Below are positions 31,739 through 41,166 of a stretch of DNA of 64,000 bases, piece after piece. The stretch covers positions 1,488,001 through 1,552,000 of the forward strand of contig JAUCEF010000016.1 in the NCBI GenBank assembly GCA_033558025.1, given 5' to 3'. The notes below the pieces were generated by a model. That model worked only from the letters and a program-made list of their open reading frames with translations. It was not told the DNA's origin and did no database searches. The DNA comes from Phytophthora sp. 'mugwort'. Lineage: Eukaryota > Oomycota > Peronosporomycetes > Peronosporales > Peronosporaceae. Position numbers and translations under genes: made by a program. Position 1 is the first letter of the stretch; each line of letters opens with the position of its first letter.

Positions 31739-32589
31739 CTACTTCCTCAGCTTCAGCAACAAGGACTTGCTGCTCTTGACCTTCTTCTGCAGCTGCATGA
31801 GTCCGAAGATGAGAGCCTCGGCCGTCGGTGGACAGCCTGGAACATAGATGTCAACGGGTACAATGCGGTCGACGCCACGGACCACGGCGTACGAGTAATG
31901 GTAATAACCGCCACCATTGGCGCAGCTACCGAGGGACACGACATAGCGCGGCTCGGGCATCTGATCGTAGATTCGACGAAGAGCAGGCGCCATTTTGTTG
32001 GTCAGCGTGCCGGCGACGATCATAACGTCAGTCTGGCGGGGTGAAGCACGGAAAACCATACCCATACGCTCGAAATCGTAACGCGAACCGGCTGAATCGT
32101 GGAGAGCAGCAAGACAAACCGTCGTCAGCATTTCCAAGCAAAAACAAGTTCATGGAAGAACTGACTAATCTGTACGGCCATCGCTATGATTAGTCTTGTG
32201 GTTGGAAACGTACCGGCATGCATCATTTCAATGGCACAACAAGCGAGACCGAACGAAATGGGCCAGAGCGAGCTCTTTCGACCCCAGTTCACGAGGTCAT
32301 CAAGACGGGACACGACATATTCTACCAGGCAAATAGAAAATTGTACTCGAGTGTTACAAAATGTACCAAAGTGTAGAATTCTGTAGGAATTCTTAAAACT
32401 CCGTCACCTACCGGCACTGTCTCGGGCGGCGGCGTTGCCATTAAGTAGGTCGGCGACATTGCCACGCTGCGAGACTTGCAACTCTTCCTGGGCTCCAGCC
32501 ACCGACGTGGTGATCTGGATCGCCCTCGAGGAGCTGGCGACCACAGGACGAGCACTGCGGTGTAGAAGCTGGGAGCCGACGCGGAACAT
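31739..32589 (-). CDS. NDUFS7: NDUFS7 (complex I PSST/NuoB subunit), tandem copy B
   Basis: Exons are 32589-32412, 32321-32214 and 32091-31739. Introns of 90 and 122 nt sit at exactly the same codons as in copies A and D. The product is 212 residues. Exons 2 (108 nt) and 3 (353 nt) have the same length in all three intact copies. Only the presequence exon varies. The cluster cysteines are all present ([26 protein letters not shown]). The sequence [20 protein letters not shown] is a good mitochondrial targeting start. No disabling change was seen. Confidence 0.93.
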
Positions 32590-33165
32590 GGCGATGAATT
32601 AAGGCTGCAATTGGGCGAAAGCTCGGACTGACCGGGGGGGGCCGCACCAGAAGGATATGCGGCTAGGTGCGAGGCCCAGCGCACGAGAGGTTCAGTGTAT
32701 CTGGGACACCGTCGGCAGATTACGCTGGGACCTGCGCCCGTGCTGATGGCTACCTCGCTTCGGTTGCACAAGACGGTGGTGTTCGCGAGGCAAAACTATT
32801 AGCGATAAGTATGCTGAAGATCCAGTACGTGTTCTGCACCTTACGAAATTAAAGATCATAGTGAAACCAAGTGATCTGTTTTGATGACTCCGCGATGAGA
32901 TTACGCTGCGTCGATTGACATCATCATGATGATGGCCACCCCCTAGGGGGCCACAAGCATAACTATTGACACACTCTGGGAGCAAACCAAGCATTACACT
33001 TCTGACACGCGAGGCAGAGATTTTAAGTCGTAAGGGTTTAGGGCGTTGTCACAAGCGAGCCTTGGGAATCATTTAGTTTTGTTTTTAGACAGCGCGATAT
33101 TTGAAGCACGTGACATCCGTTTCGCAGACTGTGTCAATAGTTTCTGCCATTGGAATATGGCCGCG
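32590..33165. other. Spacer between NDUFS7 copies B and C
   Basis: No gene is supported. GATGGCTACC and GATGGCCACC (about 32745 and 32930) resemble the GATGGCCA phrase in the A/B spacer, as expected if the duplicated unit included flanking DNA. A perfect short hairpin GGCCACCCCCTAGGGGGCC lies at about 32934-32952. Confidence 0.4.
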
Positions 33166-33855
33166 TTATGACCTTAAAAGGACCTCGCCGAGACACTGCT
33201 TGTCATTCTTTGTGTCTGCCGATCCATCCGCCCGCCTGCTACCAGCAGTCTCATTTGGCAGGTTGAGCAACAGCGACTTGTTGCCCTTGATCTTCTTCTG
33301 CAGCTGCCTAATGCCGAACAGTAGCGCGTCGGTGGTCGGATAACACTTGGACACGTACATGTCAACTGGAGGGATGCAATCTACACCACGGCGTGCAAGT
33401 GGTAGCAATCGCCTCCGGTTGCGCAGATCCCCAACGAAATCACATAGCGTGGCTCAGTCATCTCGTCGAAAAATGCGCCGGAGAGCACGAGCCGTCATCT
33501 TAATGGTGACGATGCCGTCGGTGCACCGTGGCGACGAGCGGAAGAGCAGTCCCATGCGCCCGAAGTCGTACGGACCCCGGCTGAAAGGAACTCGGAACGG
33601 AAGTTTGCTGTTGTGATCGCGGCATATAACAACCGACGTCGTGGGAGAACGTACCGGAGAGTATCATCTCGACGGGGCAGCAAACCAGCCCAAAGGACAC
33701 AGACCACATGGAGCTCTTGCTGCTCACGTTCACTAAATCATTCACGATTAAAGTCCACAGCTCAAGCATCCCAGCTTCACGAATCAGATCCATCTCGGCC
33801 ACGGCATCCCAGCAACAAGATCTCCGATATCCCCATGTTCTGCAAGGCATGACAG
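33166..33855 (-). pseudogene. NDUFS7 tandem copy C, decayed
   Basis: Traces of all three exons remain. Exon 1 keeps NMGISEILLLGC near 33840-33800. Exon 2 keeps VNDLVNVSSKSSMWSVSFGL and VCCPVEMILSG. Exon 3 keeps ALRRIFR and [21 protein letters not shown] stop follows the exon 1 trace. The third exon has shifts around the [13 protein letters not shown] region, so that cluster Cys is lost. The PGCPP motif is SKCYPT. After the normal end the frame runs on into unrelated sequence. Even without frameshifts it could not hold cluster N2. Confidence 0.85.
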
Positions 33856-34772
33856 TCGTAGAGCGGCGTCAGCCACCCGACTTAGGCGGTAGACTATGGC
33901 ACACCACGTCGAGTGAGTCCAGAGCCAACGCGCAAAATCGGGTTAGAACAGTGATCTGGCCTCACAGCAAAGGGTTGTGACCTCTACAAGGCAAAGGGCT
34001 CCATGTCACCTGGGCTAAGTGTCCAGGTGAGCTATTGTACTGGCAAGACGAAATGATACACCTTGCACAACAATTACTCGCGACGAAGATGATCTCAAGC
34101 TGCCTATTGAGTCTCGAGCTTGTTTAGTTCAAGGCAATCCAAATGGCATCTTTGACGATGCCCCCGTCGGGGCTCAACAAGACCATTGCACTCGGGTTTG
34201 CGCCACTCAAGGCCATATTTCAAATCCAGCCCGGTTCATCTAGCCAAGGTACGCACTCCACCTTTTTCTCCGTTGTTTTTGTTGTGTGTGTTGCTTATCC
34301 AAATTCATTTTGTCTTCTCGCGCAAGATGCCGTGCTATCCTCATCAGCGTTGTAGCCACTTAGTCGACCTCCACTGACTGCGATTTTTTTGGCAGTGTGG
34401 TCCAGCAGCTAAGATTCCTTTCGTCCAGGTTAATGCCAAGCGTCATATCGATACAACAAACCTAAAACAAGCTCCGAGTATCCTTCCAAAAATCTGAAAA
34501 TGTGACACAATCCCTGCTCATGGCCAAGGGGATATCACCAGTTGCGTTAAAGAGTCTTGACTCAAGACCAGACAGCGGCAGCAAGAAGAAGGCAGAAGGT
34601 ATGTACGTACAACTCGGCTGCTCTGTTGTGCTGTTCATCCAAATTATTTTTGCTTTTGTGTGTCTTCTCTCAGCGTTGTATTGATGCTCCAAGTCGGTCT
34701 GCAGCGTTTTTAACGCCCCGTTCGTGTGTTTAACGCCCCCAGAGCGTCCGTGCCAAGCAACCAACGCAACGC
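33856..34772. other. Spacer between NDUFS7 copies C and D
   Basis: It holds no recognised gene. Two segments (about 34190-34330 and 34540-34685) look alike: each has a stretch that could be an exon end followed by GTACGC or GTATGT and a pyrimidine-rich tract with TTATCCAAATT or TCATCCAAATT and CTTCTC. They may be duplicated intron-containing fragments of an unknown gene. Confidence 0.35.
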
Positions 34773-35517
34773 CTACTTCCTCAGCTTGAGCAGCAGCGAC
34801 TTGCTGCCCTTTACCTTCTTCTGAAGCTGCATTAGTCCGAACAGCAGCGCCTCGGCCGTGGGCGGACAGCCGGGCACGTAGATGTCCACGGGGATCACGC
34901 GGTCCACGCCGCGCACGACAGCGTACGAGTAGTGGTAGTAACCGCCGCCGTTGGCGCAGCTGCCCATGGACACGACGTACCGCGGCTCAGGCATCTGGTC
35001 GTACACGCGGCGCAGAGCGGGCGCCATCTTGTTTGTCAGCGTGCCGGCCACGATCATCACGTCCGTCTGACGGGGCGAGGCGCGGAACACCATACCCATG
35101 CGCTCAAAGTCGTAGCGTGAACCAGCTGCAACGATGGACAAGCGTCAGCTTACGGCGACTTGTAAGACAGACAAGTGAAGGCGTACCAGAGTGCATCATC
35201 TCGACGGCGCAGCAGGCCAGACCGAAGGTGATGGGCCACAGCGAGCTCTTGCGCCCCCAGTTCACCAGGTCGTCCACGCGGGACACGACGTACTCTACAA
35301 CAAAAAGGTCAGCAATATGGCGGTGTATTATAATAGCACAAGAACCGGGGTTCGTACCGACGCCATTGCGGGCCGTGGCGTTACCAGCCAGCAGATCCTG
35401 GATATTGCCGCGCTCGGCGGGCGCCGAGGACGACGACGTGGATGGGACAACCGACGAAGCGCAGCGGGTGGCGGCTGGCCGGGCCAAAGCTCGTGAGCGA
35501 CGCGCGAGGGTTAGCAT
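34773..35517 (-). CDS. NDUFS7: NDUFS7 (complex I PSST/NuoB subunit), tandem copy D
   Basis: Exons are 35517-35358, 35294-35187 and 35125-34773, with introns of 63 and 61 nt, giving 206 residues. The intron positions match copies A and B. Codon use is clearly more GC-rich than in A and B (for example, third positions in exon 3 are mostly G or C), as in the highly expressed-looking genes further right in the window. All cluster cysteines are present. The presequence ([19 protein letters not shown]) is strongly basic. I infer this is the ancestral, main copy and that A and B are younger or relaxed duplicates, but sequence alone does not prove it. Confidence 0.94.
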
Positions 35518-35762
35518 GGTCCTGCTTCTAGCTCTCCGATCGATTCTAGCCGCCCGCTGGGGAGGCGGAACCACCAAAATACCTGTGACAACCGATTGCA
35601 GACATGAACGAAACTCACGGGGGATCGGTAATGACAAGTCGTGGCGGAGCGGAAATTCACAAGGTATGCGAATAAGAAGCTAGAGGTCGGACCGCCAGAA
35701 TAACGGTCTTATATTCGGATTATTTGTGTATTTTACACCAGCCGCGATAGTTGAAGGTGAAG

Positions 35763-36823
35763 CTACGGACACAGGCACAGCGCGCAGCGAGGCGAGACGA
35801 GCATGGCGGACGCCAGTCGACCGATAGAGCTGCCTTCTTTGACAGACATGGCTTGAGGATCTTCGCTTTTGCCAGTTTGGGTCTTCTTCTCGGCACCTTC
35901 GCCATTCAAGCCGAGCACCAGGTAAGCCGCGGCGTGAGTCGAAAGGTAAACCTGCAAGCTTTCCGCAATGGTGCTTGTGCGCTCAATAGGCTGGATGTCC
36001 ACTTGGCCGTCGAGCTGTTGACATACAGACCGTTATTTTAAATTAAGTGAGGTGAAGGAGGTGAAAACTGGTAGAACACTGACGACGCACATGCTTACCT
36101 GAGCCTTCTCGACAATGTTTCGATACCATTCGAACGGCTGGACATCGATCTCCCCGACAAGCGGCTTTTCGTAAAAATGAACGACTCGTAGAATATCCAC
36201 CGGTCGCATCAGCTTGAGCGTAGCATTGAGGCAGCGTGCTGCAGCCGCTGATTTATCCACAGCGATCACAAACACGTATTGTTTGCTGATCACCGAGTTC
36301 ACTGGGGCTGGAGGCGTGATTATAGTAGGGATCGAGATAACACAGCGCAAGACCTCCCATGGAACATGATGGACTTGGTCTATTGCGGGACCGCCCTTGC
36401 CATGGGCCCCTAAAACGAGGAAATCGACCTGCTCTCGCTCAGCGACGTGTAAGAGTTGCTGCGAAACGGACTTTTTGGCATCACTTTCCTCGCAGATAAT
36501 TGTGACACGCTTCGTAGGCAGTTGAAGCCGCGCGCAATGGGCTTGGTATTCTGCGCATGGATTAGTTAGATGTGAAGAAGCTGCGGGTATTCGGCACTGG
36601 CAGAACGCACCTTCAGTGATGAAATCGCCCGATATATGCGGAAGCTGGCGACTGGCAGCGAGCTCTTCGTCGACATTAACGACTACAAGCTGACCTTGCC
36701 GGCGTAGACGCGTTGTTAATTCAAACGCAAGGTAGGATTGGCCTGATAGAGGAGTAAGCTAAACGTGCGTGTAGTCACTAGTGCTTCAGTCAGGAACTTA
36801 CGGCTGCCATCAACGCCGACCAT
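35763..36823 (-). CDS. Universal stress protein (UspA family), probably two-domain
   Basis: Four exons fit: 36823-36802, 36742-36611, 36550-36099 and 36014-35763. The introns are 59, 60 and 84 nt with GT-AG ends. The spliced frame is 858 nt (285 residues) and stays open. The start MVGVDGS plus SYLAFELTTRLRRQGQLVVV is the first beta-alpha unit of a USP fold. VDFLVLGAHGKGG is the typical fourth strand and loop. A second USP-like unit begins at QYVFVIAVDKSAAAARCLNA and ends with AAYLVLGLNGEG and a Ser-rich loop. USP proteins bind ATP or serve stress signalling. A 5' exon may be missing, because an acceptor (TGTTGCAG) lies upstream of the first ATG, within a frame that stays open (KCLFPTTKYM). 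Confidence 0.75.
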
Positions 36824-36927
36824 ATATTTTGTCGTCGGAAAGAGACACTTATTCTCTTGGTGCTCTGCAACAGCAAACAATTAATAAAATCATTGAGACC
36901 AAGACGATATTGTTGACAGCACTGATA

Positions 36928-37230
36928 CTAGTTGGGCGCGTTCATTGCAGACATGCCTTGCTCCATCCTGCTGCGCAGCTTCATGAGCGTAGCGTGCAGA
37001 TCTAAGAAGAGACCGGACTCGCTCTCGCGCGCCGCCACCGCCGGGTCATAGTCGGCATCGTCCATTAAGCAGCAAAGCTGTTCATGACTCCATTCCGATA
37101 TATCCTCCGGTGCCAGTGACTTGAACTGTGCCAAAACTTCATCAGGATGATCCAGTAAGCGACTCCGAAACGTCTCATCCGTCAGCTCCTGCCGTGCAGC
37201 ACCATTATCACTCAGCAAAAAAACACCCAT
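36928..37230 (-). CDS. Small acidic hypothetical protein
   Basis: The frame encodes 100 residues, starting MGVFLLSDNGAARQELTDET, with many acidic residues, one internal Cys pair (CC) and a predicted all-helical nature (LLDHPDEVLAQFKSLAPED, LHATLMKLRSRMEQGM). It ends 104 bp before the USP start on the same strand. I tested whether it is the first exon of the USP gene. The available GT donors near its end have the wrong phase for the TGTTGCAG acceptor, so I leave it separate. No family is recognised. Confidence 0.4.
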   Translation of the reverse strand: MGVFLLSDNGAARQELTDETFRSRLLDHPDEVLAQFKSLAPEDISEWSHEQLCCLMDDADYDPAVAARESESGLFLDLHATLMKLRSRMEQGMSAMNAPN

Positions 37231-37846
37231 TCAAACAAACAACCCCCCCCACACTTTATGAATGCTCATTATCAACTGTGTGCTCTGGATGCACAGCCGC
37301 AGCGCCGGCGACACCTTCTTGAGCGCCAACACGTCGCGCATCTCGAATTCGAGCACCTTTTCAAAGGTATGCGGTGTGTTTCATGTGCATGTACTCTCTT
37401 TATATAAAAATATACGTTTGAAAATATAGGTTTAGAAAACAAAATAGTAGCTTTTAAAAATATATAAGGATAAAATTATAGTATAGTACTCGATTTATGT
37501 AGCTGTATACTGAAAATATATTTTACTTTTTTGAAAACCATTTTAGCTCAATCTTCACATCAATAACTGAAAATGCCCGAAGAGAGAAAATCAGCAGCGG
37601 GAAGAAGCAGACCCCACTCAAGGTTATCCGCAGAGAATAAGTGCGTTTGCACGATTGGGATTTAGAAGTAGTACTAAAACCTTAGACAATATTGAGATAG
37701 TAGTAATAGTAGTCATACGAGAGTAGTGATATGCTTAACGAATAAACTGGTCTAGTACCGTTTTTCATCTTTCCACTTACAAGCTCCACAATGTGTCCCA
37801 CCTGAAAGTGTAAAGCGCCACACATTATCATAAAGGCTGGTGCGCG
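37231..37846. other. AT-rich divergent intergenic region
   Basis: It separates the small minus-strand ORF from the WDR33-like gene on the plus strand. From 37395 to 37560 it is very AT-rich, with many TATATA and AAAATATA words. It has no gene and probably contains both promoters. No clear Inr was found. Confidence 0.5.
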
Positions 37847-40076
37847 ATGCAGGAGAACGGGGAGCTGCACCCTGCGCAGGTGCTCAAGAGTGGCCACGAC
37901 GTGGGCGCCAGCCACTATGCTGGCGGCGTGCCGCCGCACAAACGCATGCGCAAGCCTATAGTACGTAAGAGCGTAGACCCCAACGCCACCTTCATCAACT
38001 ACGTGACGCAGCGCCGCTTCGTTCTGGCGCGCAGCGTGCGCTCGCACGCGCTGCCGCCACACTCGTTCTACAAGAAGCAGATGCTGCCACCTTTGGCCTA
38101 CCCTGGTGACGACGATCTGGCCTCGTGCGTGTGCACCAAGTTTTGTCGCTGCTCCACCAACAAGCAGCGCTGTCCCGTCAACTGCCTCACGTGGACACCT
38201 GAAGGCCGCCGCCTCATCACGGGCAACTCGGTGGGCGAGTTCACGCTATGGAACGGCCTGGCCTTCAACTTTGAGACCATCCTGCAGGCCCACGACGACG
38301 CCGTGCGAGCCATGGTGTGGTCCCACAACGACAACTGGCTGGTGACGGCCGACCACGGCGGCGTGATCAAGTACTGGCAGTCCAGTATGACCAACGTGCA
38401 GCTTCTACAGGGACACAGAGAGGCTGTGCGCTCGCTCAGCTTTTCGCCCACGGATTTCAAGTTTGTATCATGCTCGGATGACGCGACAGTAAAGATCTGG
38501 GACTTTGAAAGCGGACGCGAGGAGCGTGTGCTTACAGGACACGGTTGGGACGTTAAGTGTGTGGCTTACCACCCGCAGAAGTGTCTGCTGGCTAGTGGTA
38601 GTAAGGATAACTTGGTGAAGATCTGGGACCCCAAGTCCGGGAACAGTCTTAACACGCTGCACGGACACAAGAACACGGTGTTCAAGGTGGCCTGGAACTC
38701 GAACGGGAACTGGCTACTTACGGCCAGTCGCGATCAACTTATCAAGATTTACGACATCCGGATGCTCAAGGAGTTTGCCACGCTTAAGGGGCATGCGCGC
38801 GAGGTCACCTCCATCGCGTGGCACCCGTGGTATGAACGTCTCTTTGTCAGTGGCTCGTACGATGGATCGCTCATGTACTGGGAAGTCGGGTACGTTATCT
38901 TCAGTTGTAGTTGCGGGATGCGGAGTTGATTGAACTCAGCTCTTACTAATGGACGACATTTTGTGTGCTTTATAGCAAGGAAAATGCGCTGGCGTCCATT
39001 CCCCAGGCACATGACACGGCTGTGTGGGATATTCAATGGCATCCTGTCGGCCACGTTGTCGCGACTGGAAGGTGTGTCTACTTAGTCGTTGCTCTTTAAT
39101 TTCTCTTATACTCTCAGACTAATGGTTCTGTTTTCCCTGTGGTGTTGCCACCTACTACAGTAACGACCACAGTACTAAGTTCTGGTGCCGTAATCGACCA
39201 GGGGACCCGATGGATGACAAGTACAATGGCGGCCAGACTGTACTAAATGAGCACGAGACTGGCGAGGGAATGATGCATATGCGCGGAGCTGCAGATGGCG
39301 CCGAAGTGCTGCCTGGTATGGCCGACGGTGCTGGTAGCCTTCGTTCTAGCGCGATTAATGCAGCAAACTTCCAGACATTCAACAAGTCCGCTTCAGATAA
39401 CCGCGGAAATGGTGGTCGTCGCCCGCCACCCGAGTCGTACACGTGCAACCGCTGCGGAACCAAAGGCCATTGGATCGAAGACTGCCCCACGAAGGACCAG
39501 CATAATCCGACCGGCCAGATGCAGCGCAAGGTCCCACCTGAGGGCTACCTGTGCAAGCGCTGCAACGTTCCCGGCCACTACATTTCCGACTGTACCGAGC
39601 CCAAGGTGCCGCCGCCGTCGTACACGTGTCACAAATGCCGGCAAAAGGGCCATTGGAAGCAGGATTGCCCGATGGACGGCAATGGCGCTATCAGTGCGCT
39701 GCTCAGTCAGATCCGTCCACAAGGCGCTCCGCCGAGTTCCGGGATTCCGATGAGCGCGGGCCCCGTTCTGCCTCCGCCGCCATCGGCTCGTAGCTTCCCA
39801 CCGCGAGGAATGATGCCCCCACCGCCGCCCGCTGCTGGACTGCTGGTGCCTCCGCCGCCTCCACCGCACATTCTTGCTGGTATGAAGCGTGCTCGCGAGG
39901 ACGACGTTGGTGGCGGTGCTGGCATGCCCCCACCGCCCATGAACGGGTGGCCGCCGATGGCAGTTGGGCGATCAGGCCCACTACCGGGACCTCTTGGTAG
40001 CGCAGGTCCGCCTCCGGGTCTCCTGCCTGGTCAGTCTGACCTTAAGAAGCTGAGCCGAGACCCGCGGCGAAGGTAG
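37847..40076 (+). CDS. WDR33/Pfs2-type mRNA 3'-end processing factor with three CCHC zinc knuckles
   Basis: Three exons (37847-38889, 38976-39071, 39161-40076) with introns of 86 and 89 nt give 684 residues. The N-terminus HKRMRKPIVRKSVD and the phrases WTPEGRRLITGNSVGEFTLW, NFETILQAHDD and VRAMVWSHND are diagnostic of WDR33 (human), FY (plants) and Pfs2 (yeast), the WD40 scaffold of the cleavage and polyadenylation factor that helps read the AAUAAA signal. WD repeats fill about 110-395. Then come three CCHC knuckles at 475-488, 511-524 and 536-549 (each C-x2-C-x4-H-x4-C). A Pro/Gly-rich tail follows (560-684), ending in DPRRR. Human WDR33 and plant FY have no such knuckles. Here the tail may bind RNA directly, a job that CPSF30 knuckles perform elsewhere. 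Expression is probably constitutive. Confidence 0.9.
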
Positions 40077-41108
40077 AGTCACAGAACCGCATCTGAGAGG
40101 AAGTCGCTTGTTATTGTACGAACTCGAGCAAGAGAAGAGAAGCATAGCGATAGTACCTGGTACGCAGCGAGCTGCAGCAAACGCAATCAATAGTTGAAAT
40201 GCAAGCGAAATCCCCCCCCCCCATCGAACGCTCGGTGGCGATTTGAGTTGCCTTCGACCACCGCGATGCTGGTGGGATTGCTTTGAGCAAAGAATCCCTT
40301 TTTTTTTTAAGCCAGTGTTTGCGCGGCAGTTGAAGTTGACCATCGACCGCGTTCCACGCGTGAGGAAAATCCACAGTCTAACACCGGACGAAGACCATGG
40401 CCAGAAGTCATTGGACACCGACCTTGTGGCCTAGCAACAGGCCTCAAGGCATAACCATCGCGCCAAAATTGACACCAACCAAGAAGGACGACGGCATGTA
40501 TAGCGTGACAATCACGGTGATTGGAATCAGTGAGGTAGAGGGAACAAAGAGCCGCGGGGTGACTTTAGATATGGTCCGGAAGCGGAACAGCAAGCGCCGC
40601 GAATGCCTGCACCCTGCGCAAGCATGCGACCTGCCCGCGCTATCTGAGCCACACCCAGGCGAGGACTTGCATGGCGGTCCGCGGCGGCCATTTCGGCGTA
40701 GGCGTCCTACGGTAGGACAGAATTCGGGAGAGTTCAGAATAGCAGCGTCGTCTGCCAGCTCCTGATTATTGCGACGGTCCCTAGCCAATATGACGCAGCG
40801 TAGTACCTCTTTAGACCCGCCACACTGAAATAGCCAACTTCAAGGCTTGATATGGACAGCAAATATGCCCGACGGCAGTTCCGTAACGTCTGCTTTTCTT
40901 TCCACCAAGAGATCGTAAGCTTTCTATAGCGTTTTCCAGCTGTTTTTTTCTGACGGGTTTCCCATAGCTGATAACCTTCATCACATCTAAACAGTTTCTC
41001 CAGTATAATTTTCACTTCCCTTACATAACTTCTTTTCTTATATAAATATTAAGTTTAAAGATTATAATGCTGCGCAAACCCGCGACAGCTCAACCTCGAG
41101 CTGTCAAC
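40077..41108. other. Interval without a supported gene
   Basis: Short frames at 40397-40765 (plus) and 40444-40788 (minus) mirror each other and show no motif. Runs of nine C (about 40211) and nine T (about 40300) occur. The last 200 bp are AT-rich, leading into the promoter of the PH-kinase gene. Confidence 0.45.
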
Positions 41109-41109
41109 C

Positions 41110-41129
41110 GCCATTTCCATAGTTTTCCT
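41110..41129 (+). promoter_or_regulatory. Oomycete Inr core promoter of the PH-kinase gene
   Basis: GCCATTTCCATAGTTTTCCT fits the oomycete Inr pattern (YCAYTYYNCAWTTT) with two extra bases before the T run. It lies about 40-55 bp before the ATG at 41167 and follows an AT-rich stretch, a common place for an oomycete transcription start. Confidence 0.5.
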
Positions 41130-41166
41130 CAGTGATAAAAGCGCGCTAGAAGCGGAAGCCAGCGTA

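Noticed and set aside
36802..37230. Small acidic ORF as first exon of the USP gene
   Set aside because: GT donors near its 3' end have the wrong phase for the available acceptor, and joining would create a stop.
40444..40788. Minus-strand 114-residue frame
   Set aside because: It is mirrored by a plus-strand frame of similar length and has no motif or promoter.
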